DNA from: an uncultured Clostridium sp.
GTDB taxonomy: Bacteria > Bacillota > Clostridia > Peptostreptococcales > Peptostreptococcaceae
Length of the DNA: 19,839 bases
Direction of reading: 5' to 3'
Assembly: GCA_900550335.1 (NCBI GenBank)
Contig: URRU01000013.1
Coordinates: 1 to 19,839 of the forward strand
This document shows positions 1 to 7,726 of the stretch, one piece after another (positions within the stretch are counted from its first letter, which is position 1; every line of letters begins with the position of its first letter). The notes below the pieces were generated by a model. That model was given only the letters and a program-made list of their open reading frames with translations. It was not told the DNA's origin and ran no database searches. Made by a program: the position numbers and the translations under genes.

Positions 1-1
1 A

Positions 2-229
2 GGAATAGTTGAACTTTTAAAGGGTGAAAATGCGACAAAAGGTGTAAAAGTAGAAGAAACTGAAGATAATGCTGTTGAAATAGAACTTTTCGTAATAATG
101 CAGTATGGAATAAATATATCTACAGTTGCTAACAATATAATAGATAAGATAAAATACACAGTCGAAAAATTAATCGGAGTTAAAGTAACTAAAATAGATA
201 TAAATGTACAGGGTATAAGAGTAAAATAG
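2..229 (+). CDS. Asp23/Gls24 family protein, C-terminal part (5' end outside window)
   Basis: Only the last 75 codons lie in the window; the frame is open from the first bases and stops at TAG 227-229. The visible part has the end of an Asp23/Gls24 (DUF322) fold: a strand ending in VEIELFVIMQYG, an amphipathic helix (about 25 residues) and a final strand with KIDINVQGIRVK. This matches the C-terminal half of the second family member at 19486-19833, which ends in QVNIHVQGVSF. Family members are small, abundant proteins linked to cell envelope homeostasis and alkaline stress; the precise role is not known from sequence. The stop codon overlaps the AGGAGG ribosome binding site of the fatty acid kinase gene, so the two are very likely co-transcribed. 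Asp23-like genes just upstream of this kinase type are common in Firmicutes. Confidence 0.85.
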   Translation, partial: GIVELLKGENATKGVKVEETEDNAVEIELFVIMQYGINISTVANNIIDKIKYTVEKLIGVKVTKIDINVQGIRVK

Positions 230-239
230 GAGGAAAAAA

Positions 240-1874
240 ATGACCGAATATATAAAAGCCAAGGCATTCAGAGAAATGTTTGTTTCGGGTGCTAATAATC
301 TTCAGAATAGTAAAGATTTAGTAGATAAATTAAATGTATTCCCAGTTCCAGATGGTGATACTGGTACAAATATGTCACTTACTATATCTTATGCAATGAA
401 GGAATTAGAAAAAGTAGGAGAAGATGATATAACTAAGATAGCAAAGGCGTTATCAAAAGGATCTTTAATGGGTGCTAGAGGTAACTCAGGGGTTATATTA
501 TCACAGATAATCAGAGGTATAGGAAAATCTGTAGAAGGTAAAGACAAACTTTCAACTACAGATTTAGCAAAAGCTTTAAAAGGTGGTTCTGATACCGCTT
601 ACAAAGCTGTTATCAAACCAGTAGAAGGTACTATACTAACAGTTATAAGAGAAACTGCTGAATATGCGGTTAAATTAGCAAAAAGAGAAAATGACATTGA
701 AAAATTCTTAGGAAAAGTAGTTAGAGAAGCTAATGTATCATTAGAAAATACTCCTAACTTACTTAAAAACCTTAAAGATGCAGGAGTTGTAGACTCAGGT
801 GGTAAAGGTTTAACACTTATATTAGAAGGGTTCTATCTTGCAATAGTTGGAAAATCAGTAGTTCCAACAACAGTAGAAAAAGCAGAACTTAAAAATGTAT
901 CTCTATCATCATCAGATAATACATCTACAGAAGATATAAAATTCGGATACTGTACTGAATTTATACTAGAATCAGATAAAATAGATGATGCTGGAATAAG
1001 AGATATAATGCTAGGATATGGAGACAGTTTAGCAGTAGTTGGAGATGAAGGTGTTATAAAAGTACACGTTCACACTAACGAACCAGGTAACGTACTTCAG
1101 GAAGCATTAAAATACGGACAGTTACTAACAATAAAAATAGAAAATATGAGAATGCAGCACGAAAACATACTTGAAGGTGTTTCAGAAAATGCTGAATATG
1201 AAGAACCAGTAGAAGAAAAAGAATTTGCATTTATATCAACTTCTATGGGAGAAGGATTAGCTAGCATATTTAAAGATTTTGGTGTTGACCATGTAATCGA
1301 AGGTGGGCAGACTATGAACCCAAGTACTGAAGATTTCATGAAAGCAATAGACAAAATCCACGCTAAAAATATATTCATATTACCAAACAATAGCAATATA
1401 ATAATGGCAGCTAATCAGGCTAAAGAACTTAGCGATAAAAACATAATAGTAATACCAACTAAAAATATTCCACAGGCAGTTAGTGCACTTGTTGGATTCA
1501 ATCCAGAAGCTACAGCTGAAGAAAATGAAGCTAATATGGTAGAAGCATTAAGCTATGTAAAATCAGGACAGGTTACTTTTGCAGTTAGAGATACTGTAAT
1601 GAATGGAATAGAAATAAGAGAAGGTAATATAATAGGTATTGCTGAAAAAGAACTGATTGCAGCTGGTGATGAAGTTGATGAAGTAGCAAAAAAACTAGTA
1701 GAAAAATTAGTTGATGAAGATTCAGCTATAATAACATTATTCTATGGTGAAGATGTTACAGAAGAACAGGCTGAGGAGTTAAGAGGAGAATTAGAAGAAA
1801 AATTCGAGGACATAGATGTAGAGCTTTACTACGGTGGACAGCCTCTTTACTACTACCTAATATCAGTTGAATAA
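240..1874 (+). CDS. fakA: Fatty acid kinase FakA-type protein (DhaL/DAK2 domain, YloV family)
   Basis: A 544-residue protein of the DAK2/YloV family, the usual length for FakA. FakA phosphorylates fatty acids bound to a FakB carrier, giving acyl-phosphate for phospholipid synthesis from exogenous or recycled fatty acids. The N-terminal DhaL-like kinase domain (about 1-200) has the Mg-ATP motif PVPDGDTGTN at 35-44, with Asp38 and Asp40 as likely metal ligands, plus MGARGNSGV (77-85) and VDSGGKGL (184-191). The middle domain has Cys238, His276 and His278 (VHVHTNEPG), matching the Cys/His zinc site described for Staphylococcus FakA. The C-terminal 220 residues form the third domain. The ATG follows AGGAGG (228-233) by 6 bases. 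No fakB gene is in the window. The link with the fab operon downstream is functional inference. It could be called a generic DAK2 protein, but all FakA features are present. Confidence 0.9.
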   Translation: MTEYIKAKAFREMFVSGANNLQNSKDLVDKLNVFPVPDGDTGTNMSLTISYAMKELEKVGEDDITKIAKALSKGSLMGARGNSGVILSQIIRGIGKSVEGKDKLSTTDLAKALKGGSDTAYKAVIKPVEGTILTVIRETAEYAVKLAKRENDIEKFLGKVVREANVSLENTPNLLKNLKDAGVVDSGGKGLTLILEGFYLAIVGKSVVPTTVEKAELKNVSLSSSDNTSTEDIKFGYCTEFILESDKIDDAGIRDIMLGYGDSLAVVGDEGVIKVHVHTNEPGNVLQEALKYGQLLTIKIENMRMQHENILEGVSENAEYEEPVEEKEFAFISTSMGEGLASIFKDFGVDHVIEGGQTMNPSTEDFMKAIDKIHAKNIFILPNNSNIIMAANQAKELSDKNIIVIPTKNIPQAVSALVGFNPEATAEENEANMVEALSYVKSGQVTFAVRDTVMNGIEIREGNIIGIAEKELIAAGDEVDEVAKKLVEKLVDEDSAIITLFYGEDVTEEQAEELRGELEEKFEDIDVELYYGGQPLYYYLISVE

Positions 1875-1887
1875 AAATAAGTAAATC

Positions 1888-1928
1888 AATCCTGTATGAC
1901 TGAGATATATGTTGTACAGGATTTTTTT
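1888..1928 (+). terminator. Rho-independent terminator after fakA
   Basis: A perfect 9-bp inverted repeat, AATCCTGTA (1888-1896) and TACAGGATT (1915-1923), is followed by a run of seven T (1922-1928). The 18-nt loop is longer than usual. It lies 13 bases after the fakA stop and ends the Asp23-fakA unit. It also sits inside the 5' extension of the recG reading frame, an argument against an upstream recG start. Confidence 0.75.
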
Positions 1929-1974
1929 GATTTATTTTTGTTCTATCAGAATAAAATTTAGGCAGGTGATAAAT

Positions 1975-4041
1975 TTGTTCGGTGTAATAAACGAAAGCAT
2001 ACAGTATGTTAAAGGAATTGGCCCTAAAAAAGCAGAAAAGCTGAATAGACTAGGAATTTATACAATAAAAGACCTTCTTTATTATTTTCCGAGACAGTTT
2101 GAGGATAGAAGTATAATTAAAAAAATTGCTCAGCTTGAGGATGAAGAAAAAGTTACAGTTAAAGCACTTATAACTAATATAGAGAGTTACACACCTAAAA
2201 AGGGAATGACTATAACTAGAATAGATGTAAAAGACGATACTGGATTTGCAAAGCTTACATTTTTCAATAGAGAGTATATAAAAAATACATTTAGAGTAGG
2301 AGATAGTATACTTGCTTTTGGTAAGGTAAAGAAAAATGGTAGATTTGTAGAGCTTAATTCGTGTGAACTTGAGTATTTATCTTCATCTCCTAAAAATATA
2401 GGAAAATTGATGCCAGTATATCCCCTTAGTTATGGAATTACAAATAAGGATATTATGAATACTATAAGAATGGTATTTGAAAATAAAGATATAAGAATAC
2501 CAGAGTATATGCCAGAGCATTTGATGAAGAAGTACAGACTTTGTGGAATTGAGTATGCTATAAAGAATATACATTTCCCAAAAGATAAGGAATCTTTAAA
2601 GGTTGCATTGTATAGATTGATTTTTGAAGAGTTATTGGTACTTCAGCTAGGTCTTTTTATGTATAAAGGTGGAGGTAGTGGTAAAAAGGGAATAGTTTTT
2701 AAAAGGGATTCAAGATTAGACGATGTTTTAGAGTCATTACCTTTTAAATTGACAAAAGCTCAGAATAGAGCATTAAATGAGATAATAGATGATATGTGTT
2801 CAGAAAAAGTGATGAATAGGTTAGTACAAGGGGATGTCGGAAGTGGTAAGACAGTGGTTGCACTTCTTGCCCTTGCAGAATGTGTATTTAATGGTTATCA
2901 AGGTGCTCTTATGGCTCCAACAGAGATATTGGCACAACAACATTATGAATCTTTTACTGAAACATTTGAAGATATTGGAATAAATGTAGAGCTTCTAACA
3001 GGAAGTGTTACTAAAAAGCAAAAGGAAGGTATACTTCAAAGGGTTAAAGATGGAGAGGTTGATATATTAATAGGGACTCATGCACTTATAGAGGATAATG
3101 TAGAGTTTGAAAATATTGGACTTGTGATAACAGATGAGCAGCACAGATTTGGTGTTAGACAGAGAGGAAAATTGTCTTCTAAGGGAGTTAGTCCAGATAT
3201 ACTTGTTATGACAGCAACGCCGATTCCAAGAACTCTTGCACTTATACTTTATGGAGATTTGGATATTTCAATAATTGATGAGCTTCCTCCAGGTAGACAG
3301 CCTATAGAAACAATAGCTGTTGAAAAGAAAAAAAGAGATAAAGTATACAACTCTCTTGTAAGAAGAGAAGTGGATAAAGGTAGACAGGTATATATAGTAT
3401 GTCCTCTTGTTGAAGAAAGTGAAACTTTAGATATAACTTCTGCAACAGAGACAGCAGAAGAGATAAAAAGGGACTTTTTCCCAGATTTAAGAGTAGGACT
3501 TCTTCATGGAAAAATGAAACCTTCTGAAAAAGATGCTATTATGACAGCATTCAAAAATCACGAATTGGATATACTTGTTTCTACAACAGTAATTGAAGTA
3601 GGGGTAAATGTTCCAAACTCGACGCTTATGATTATAGAAAATGCAGAAAGATTTGGACTTGCACAGCTACATCAGCTTAGAGGGCGTGTAGGAAGAGGAA
3701 AGCATCAGTCTTATTGTGTTTTAATATATGGCTCAAACAGTGAAGTTTGCAGAAAAAGAATGGATATAATGGAAGAAACAAACGACGGATTTAAAATTTC
3801 TGAAAAAGATTTAGAAATTAGAGGGCCAGGAGAATTCTTTGGAACAATGCAACATGGTGTTCCAGAACTTAAGATAGCAAATCTTTTTAAACACATGAAG
3901 ATATTAAAAACTGTGCAACAAGAAGCTAGAATTATAATAGGAGATGACCCTACTTTAGATTTTAAAGAATATAGAGGTCTAAAAAGGGAAATAGAGTCTA
4001 AATTTAAGGATAAAATAGAAGAAGATATAACAATGAATTAA
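1975..4041 (+). CDS. recG: ATP-dependent DNA helicase RecG
   Basis: RecG unwinds and remodels stalled replication forks and Holliday junctions. Domains in order: an N-terminal wedge/OB-fold region (about 1-250) starting with the family pattern YVKGIGPKKAEKL, then an SF2 helicase core with Walker A GDVGSGKT (286-293), the RecG-type DEQH box (387-390), TATPIPRTLAL, and motif VI QLRGRVGRG (567-575), then the C-terminal FGTMQHGVPEL segment. I place the start at TTG 1975: it gives 688 residues, aligns with the usual RecG N-terminus, and follows AGGTGA (1964-1969) by 5 bases. The frame stays open upstream to ATG 1909, but that ATG lies inside the fakA terminator. Glutamine codons are mixed here: CAA dominates about 2827-3040 and after 3848, unlike most neighbours. 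The gene stands alone, with rsmD 74 bases downstream. Confidence 0.95.
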   Translation: MFGVINESIQYVKGIGPKKAEKLNRLGIYTIKDLLYYFPRQFEDRSIIKKIAQLEDEEKVTVKALITNIESYTPKKGMTITRIDVKDDTGFAKLTFFNREYIKNTFRVGDSILAFGKVKKNGRFVELNSCELEYLSSSPKNIGKLMPVYPLSYGITNKDIMNTIRMVFENKDIRIPEYMPEHLMKKYRLCGIEYAIKNIHFPKDKESLKVALYRLIFEELLVLQLGLFMYKGGGSGKKGIVFKRDSRLDDVLESLPFKLTKAQNRALNEIIDDMCSEKVMNRLVQGDVGSGKTVVALLALAECVFNGYQGALMAPTEILAQQHYESFTETFEDIGINVELLTGSVTKKQKEGILQRVKDGEVDILIGTHALIEDNVEFENIGLVITDEQHRFGVRQRGKLSSKGVSPDILVMTATPIPRTLALILYGDLDISIIDELPPGRQPIETIAVEKKKRDKVYNSLVRREVDKGRQVYIVCPLVEESETLDITSATETAEEIKRDFFPDLRVGLLHGKMKPSEKDAIMTAFKNHELDILVSTTVIEVGVNVPNSTLMIIENAERFGLAQLHQLRGRVGRGKHQSYCVLIYGSNSEVCRKRMDIMEETNDGFKISEKDLEIRGPGEFFGTMQHGVPELKIANLFKHMKILKTVQQEARIIIGDDPTLDFKEYRGLKREIESKFKDKIEEDITMN

Positions 4042-4069
4042 TTAATATAATACAATAATACTTACTATA

Positions 4070-4078
4070 TGATATAAT
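4070..4078 (+). promoter_or_regulatory. Possible extended -10 promoter for rsmD-coaD operon
   Basis: TGATATAAT at 4070-4078 is an extended -10 element (TGn plus perfect TATAAT), 37 bases before the rsmD start and after the recG stop. No convincing -35 box is visible at the expected distance, which extended -10 promoters tolerate. The region is very AT-rich, so a chance match is possible. Confidence 0.45.
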
Positions 4079-4115
4079 GAAAGATATATGATAGTTGAAT
4101 TGAAAGGAGAAAAAC

Positions 4116-4685
4116 GTGAGAGTTATTTCAGGAAAAGCAAGAGGGTTAAAACTTAATCCACCTAAGGATCAAAGTGTAAGACCTACAACAGATAGAGTAA
4201 AAGAATCACTTTTTAATATAATAAATTCATACGTAATGGATGCAAATGTGTTAGACCTTTTTGCAGGTTCTGGTTCTCTGGGGATAGAATGTCTATCTAG
4301 AGGAGCTAATCATTGCGTTTTTTCGGATTTAAGTAAAGAAAGTATAAAGATAATTCAGTCTAATATAAAAAAGGCTAGAGTAGAGCGGGACAGTACAGTT
4401 ATAAATAAGGACTACAAAAATGTTATATCGGATATGGGGATTAAAAATAAAGAATTCGATATAATAATGCTAGACCCACCTTATTATGAAGGACTTTTTG
4501 TAGACTGTATAGAAAGAATAGATAATAATAATATACTTTCTGAAGATGGGGTGATTGTGGTAGAACATGATAAAAAAGATGAACTACCAGATGAAATAGG
4601 AAACATAGTCAAAACAAAAGAAAAAAAATATGGTATAACAGTGCTTAGTTTTTATAAACTAGCTGTGGAGGATAGCGATGAATAA
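4116..4685 (+). CDS. rsmD: 16S rRNA (guanine(966)-N(2))-methyltransferase RsmD
   Basis: RsmD transfers a methyl group from S-adenosylmethionine to N2 of G966 in 16S rRNA during small-subunit assembly. The 189-residue length is typical. The N-terminus MRVISGKARGLKL and VRPTTDRVKESLFN (21-34) are family signatures. SAM-binding motif I is LDLFAGSGSLGIE (46-58), and the amino-methyltransferase motif IV is DPPY (120-123). The start is GTG 4116 behind AAAGGAGA (4103-4110), 5 bases away; no in-frame ATG fits the conserved N-terminus. The last codons overlap the coaD start by 8 bases, so the two are translationally coupled. The rsmD-coaD pairing is conserved widely in Firmicutes and other bacteria. 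Confidence 0.95.
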   Translation: MRVISGKARGLKLNPPKDQSVRPTTDRVKESLFNIINSYVMDANVLDLFAGSGSLGIECLSRGANHCVFSDLSKESIKIIQSNIKKARVERDSTVINKDYKNVISDMGIKNKEFDIIMLDPPYYEGLFVDCIERIDNNNILSEDGVIVVEHDKKDELPDEIGNIVKTKEKKYGITVLSFYKLAVEDSDE

Positions 4686-5181
4686 GTGTAATGTAAAAAA
4701 GGCTATTTTTGCTGGAAGTTTTGATCCAATTACAAATGGTCATTTGGATATTATAAGAAGAGCATCTAAGCTTTTTGGAGAACTTCAGATTGGAATCCTT
4801 ATAAATCCAAATAAAAAAGCTTTATTTACTTTAGAGGAGAGAGTAAAACTAATAGAAGAGTGTACATCTGACTTAGAAAATGTTAAAGTAATTTCTTTTG
4901 ATGGTTTACTTGTAAAATACTGTGAAAAAAATGGAATAGATGCATTAGTTAGAGGAATAAGAAGTGCAGCAGATGTAGATTATGAATTACAGATGGCTCA
5001 CATGAATAGAGAACTTGATTCTTCTATAGAGACTATATTCCTTCCAAGTAATACTAAATTCTCATTTATAAGTTCATCTCTTATTAAAGAGGTACTATCT
5101 TTTGGGGCAGATATACAGAATTTAGTTCCAGAGCAGGTATTGAGAGAATTAAAAATTAAGATGGAGAGAAAGGAGATATAA
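4678..5181 (+). CDS. coaD: Pantetheine-phosphate adenylyltransferase (PPAT)
   Basis: CoaD catalyses the penultimate step of coenzyme A synthesis: 4'-phosphopantetheine plus ATP gives dephospho-CoA plus pyrophosphate. The 167-residue length is usual for the hexameric bacterial enzyme. The nucleotidyltransferase signature is clear: AGSFDPITNGH (12-22) with the T/HxGH-type motif ending at His22. The substrate-site segment ALVRGIRSAADVDYELQMA and the C-terminal FSFISSSLIKE are also present. GGAGG (4667-4671), inside the end of rsmD, precedes the ATG by 6 bases. CoA is the precursor of the 4'-phosphopantetheine arm of AcpP and of malonyl-CoA, so the product serves the fab operon further along, although it lies in a separate transcription unit. 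Confidence 0.96.
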   Translation: MNKCNVKKAIFAGSFDPITNGHLDIIRRASKLFGELQIGILINPNKKALFTLEERVKLIEECTSDLENVKVISFDGLLVKYCEKNGIDALVRGIRSAADVDYELQMAHMNRELDSSIETIFLPSNTKFSFISSSLIKEVLSFGADIQNLVPEQVLRELKIKMERKEI

Positions 5182-5182
5182 C

Positions 5183-5704
5183 ATGCATATAGAAGATTCA
5201 TACATATTAGACCTTATAAAAGAATTGGAGTTTCTTATACAGGAGGCTTCTTCGGTGCCATTTAATTCACATAAATGCAGCATAGAAAGACAGGATGCAC
5301 TAGATATAATAAGCGATATAAAAAGAGCACTTCCTAAAGAATTAGAACAGGCTAAAAATGTTGCCGATGAAAGTAAAGATATAATGAATAGAGCTATAGC
5401 AGAAGCTCAGGAAATTTTAGACGATGCAGAAAAGAAAGCGAACGAAATAATAAATGATGCTAATTTAGAAGCAGAAGATTTAAGACAGGACACAGAAGAT
5501 GCTGTAAACGATTATATAAATAGCAGTAAGCCTGTAATAGAAGCAGAGGAAAAAGCTCAGAAAATAATAAGCAATGCAAAGGCTGTTTCTGAAGAGATAA
5601 AAATTGGTACAGCAGAGTATGCAGACGAACTTTTAGCTGAGGTTGAAGCCCATGTAGCGACAATTTTGGACGAAATTAGAAAAAATCGCGAAGAATTTAA
5701 GTAA
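5183..5704 (+). CDS. Coiled-coil protein (V-ATPase subunit H-like / DivIVA-like), function unknown
   Basis: A 173-residue acidic protein that starts one base after the coaD stop, behind AGGAG (5171-5175). Residues 1-50 carry a conserved-looking head (DLIKELEFLIQEA, a Cys-Ser-Ile-Glu patch, and DIISDIKRALPKEL). Residues 50-165 are almost all heptad-rich Ala/Glu/Lys helix with repeated AEAQEILDDAEKKANEII-type units and no membrane segment. This composition resembles subunit H/E stalks of V-type ATPases, F0 subunit b, and DivIVA, and such proteins are often given those names on coiled-coil similarity alone. No ATPase genes are nearby, so a stalk role is unlikely. Genes of this kind beside coaD occur in other Clostridia (recalled, not checked). 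A cell-division or envelope scaffold is possible; I cannot assign it. Confidence 0.8.
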   Translation: MHIEDSYILDLIKELEFLIQEASSVPFNSHKCSIERQDALDIISDIKRALPKELEQAKNVADESKDIMNRAIAEAQEILDDAEKKANEIINDANLEAEDLRQDTEDAVNDYINSSKPVIEAEEKAQKIISNAKAVSEEIKIGTAEYADELLAEVEAHVATILDEIRKNREEFK

Positions 5705-5757
5705 AAATCAAAAAAATATTTGCCATTAACCTAATTTTTTTATATACTAGTTAAGGA

Positions 5758-5787
5758 TTGTTTATTAAGAGAGATAAAATTTTATAA
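5758..5787 (+). promoter_or_regulatory. Weak promoter candidate for the CofE-like gene
   Basis: TTGTTT (5758-5763), an 18-base spacer and TTATAA (5782-5787) lie about 50 bases before the CofE-like start. The 132-base gap is very AT-rich, so this is only the best candidate. No intrinsic terminator for the preceding coiled-coil gene is visible in the gap. Confidence 0.25.
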
Positions 5788-5836
5788 ATAAATTTGTTAA
5801 AACCAATTAATTTATATAAAGAAAGGTGATACCAAT

Positions 5837-7027
5837 ATGGAGAGAAAAGTAGGAACAATTTCTAGAGGAGTAAGAGCTCCAATCATAAGAGAAGGAGACG
5901 ATCTAGCAACAATAGTAGTAGATTCTGTATTAGATGCAGCTAAAAGCGAAAATTATGAAATGAGAGATAAAGACGTAGTAGCTGTTACAGAAGCAGTTTT
6001 AGCTAGAGCACAGGGTAACTATGCAAAAATAGATGACATAGCTGAAGATGTAAAAGCTCAGTTAGGTGGAGAAACAATAGGTGTTATATTCCCTATATTA
6101 AGTAGAAATAGATTCGCTATATGTTTAAAAGGTATAGCTAGAGGAGCTAAAAAAGTAGTTCTTATGCTAAGCTACCCATCTGATGAAGTTGGAAATCATT
6201 TAGTTGATATAGAACTTCTTGATGAAAAAGGTGTAAACCCATACTCAGATGTACTTACTCTTGAAAAATATAGAGAATTATTTGGAGAAAATAAACACAC
6301 ATTCACAGGTGTAGACTACGTTGAATACTATTCTTCTTTAATAAAAGAAGCTGGTGCAGAAGTAGAAGTTATATTCGCTAACAACCCAAAAGTTATATTA
6401 GACTACACTAAAAATGTTTTAACTTGTGATATACACACAAGAAAAAGAACTAAGAGAATATTAAAAGAAGCAGGAGCTGAAGTTGTAATAGGTCTTGATG
6501 ACATATTAACTAAATCAGTAAACGGAAGTGGATTCAATGAAAACTACGGATTACTAGGAACAAACAAATCAACTGAAGAAACTGTAAAATTATTCCCAAG
6601 AGATTGTAAAGATTTCGTTGAAGAAGTTCAGAAACAGTTCAAAGAAAGAACAGGTAAAAACGTAGAAGTTATGGTATACGGAGATGGAGCTTTCAAAGAT
6701 CCAGTAGGAAAAATATGGGAACTTGCTGACCCAGTAGTTTCTCCAGCTTATACTTCAGGTTTAGAAGGAACTCCAAACGAAGTTAAATTAAAATACTTAG
6801 CAGATAATGATTTCGCTGATTTAAAAGGTGATGAATTAAAAGACGCTATATCTGAATACATAAAAAATAAAGATAACGATCTAGTAGGAGAAATGGTATC
6901 TCAGGGTACTACTCCAAGAAGATTAACTGACCTTATAGGTTCATTATGTGACCTTACTTCAGGAAGTGGAGATAAAGGTACTCCAATAGTACATATACAG
7001 GGATACTTCGATAACTTCACAAACTAA
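5837..7027 (+). CDS. CofE-like protein (coenzyme F420-0:L-glutamate ligase domain family)
   Basis: A 396-residue protein. The N-terminal pattern (residues 8-24: ISRGVRAPIIREGDDLA) and D44-K-D-V-V-A-V-T followed by AQG (58-60) match the GDDLA and DGDVLVV...KA.G segments of the F420_ligase/CofE fold. A later acidic-glycine segment VYGDGAFKDPVGK (280-292) resembles the metal-binding end of that domain. CofE adds glutamates to F420-0 with GTP, but archaeal CofE is only about 250 residues and no other F420 gene is in the window. Most Clostridia are not known to make F420, so the substrate is probably different; a gamma-glutamyl or other amide ligation is inference. Strong AAAGGTGAT ribosome binding site (5822-5830). 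Codon use resembles ackA (exclusive CAG for Gln, many C-ending codons), suggesting high expression. The gene is monocistronic with a strong terminator. Recognition is by motif, so the family call is moderate. Confidence 0.7.
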   Translation: MERKVGTISRGVRAPIIREGDDLATIVVDSVLDAAKSENYEMRDKDVVAVTEAVLARAQGNYAKIDDIAEDVKAQLGGETIGVIFPILSRNRFAICLKGIARGAKKVVLMLSYPSDEVGNHLVDIELLDEKGVNPYSDVLTLEKYRELFGENKHTFTGVDYVEYYSSLIKEAGAEVEVIFANNPKVILDYTKNVLTCDIHTRKRTKRILKEAGAEVVIGLDDILTKSVNGSGFNENYGLLGTNKSTEETVKLFPRDCKDFVEEVQKQFKERTGKNVEVMVYGDGAFKDPVGKIWELADPVVSPAYTSGLEGTPNEVKLKYLADNDFADLKGDELKDAISEYIKNKDNDLVGEMVSQGTTPRRLTDLIGSLCDLTSGSGDKGTPIVHIQGYFDNFTN

Positions 7028-7045
7028 TTAAATAATTTTGATTAT

Positions 7046-7074
7046 AACCTCCAGTTTAATGCTGGAGGTTTTTT
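7046..7074 (+). terminator. Strong rho-independent terminator after CofE-like gene
   Basis: A perfect 9-bp stem, AACCTCCAG (7046-7054) and CTGGAGGTT (7062-7070), with a 7-nt loop, runs into six T (7069-7074). It starts 18 bases after the stop codon and is the best-formed intrinsic terminator in the window. Confidence 0.93.
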
Positions 7075-7128
7075 AATGTGTATAGTTTGTGAAAAATTAA
7101 GAGAATGAAGAAAAAAATAAAATTTTTA

Positions 7129-7137
7129 TGTTATAAT
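7129..7137 (+). promoter_or_regulatory. Extended -10 promoter for lipoprotein-mscL
   Basis: TGTTATAAT (7129-7137) is an extended -10 element with a perfect TATAAT, lying between the upstream terminator and the lipoprotein start 42 bases away. No good -35 box is seen. The position just after a strong terminator supports its use. Confidence 0.55.
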
Positions 7138-7178
7138 ATTATAAGATTTTATAAAAAAGATTTACTGGAGGTAGAAAT

Positions 7179-7703
7179 ATGAAGAAGAAGTTATTAGCTC
7201 TTATACTCGCTTCTACAGTTGTATTTTCATCTGTTTTAATGACAGGATGCAAAAAAACTGATGAAGAAGAGGCAAAAGACCCAAATATACAGGTAGAGGT
7301 TGATGTTGCAAAACCTAATATAGAAGAATTTAAAAGCATAGAAATTGAACAGTTAGGTAGAAACATAAACAGAGATGAGTTTAAAGTTGTAAATATATCA
7401 GTATACACTAACTATAGTGATAAATATTCTGATATGAAAATGACAATACCTACATTTAAAGGAAAATGTGGCTCTGTAGACTCTATACAGAGATATGTAT
7501 CAGGAAACGCTACATCTAGTGAAAATGATATAGATAGAGTATACAGATATGACGAGGACTTTATATTATACACAAAAGGTCTTGATAACAACGGTATAAA
7601 AAAATTATTAAATCAGCACAAACTTGTATTTGAGTATAAAAATGGGGAAGAAACTGAAAAACAGACTATATCTTTAGGTAACGAAGCTAATTTTATAAAA
7701 TAA
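7179..7703 (+). CDS. Putative lipoprotein, function unknown
   Basis: A 174-residue exported protein. The N-terminus is a lipoprotein signal peptide: MKKK, then a hydrophobic stretch (5-22), then the lipobox MTGC with Cys24 as the likely lipidated residue. The mature part begins with a charged linker (KKTDEEEAKD), then a region rich in beta-type alternation (about 45-170) containing a single further Cys near residue 97. I recognise no catalytic motif or named domain. The ATG follows GGAGG (7167-7171) by 7 bases. It lies 23 bases upstream of mscL with no terminator between them, so the two probably share a transcript. That pairing hints at an envelope-related role, but this is only context. It is not obviously truncated. 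Confidence 0.85.
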   Translation: MKKKLLALILASTVVFSSVLMTGCKKTDEEEAKDPNIQVEVDVAKPNIEEFKSIEIEQLGRNINRDEFKVVNISVYTNYSDKYSDMKMTIPTFKGKCGSVDSIQRYVSGNATSSENDIDRVYRYDEDFILYTKGLDNNGIKKLLNQHKLVFEYKNGEETEKQTISLGNEANFIK

Positions 7704-7726
7704 TTTAAATGAGAGGGAGATTCGCT

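Noticed and set aside
1909..1974. Upstream in-frame extension of recG from ATG 1909
   Set aside because: The extension crosses the fakA terminator, has no ribosome binding site, and adds residues absent from the RecG N-terminus; TTG 1975 has a good site at 1964-1969.
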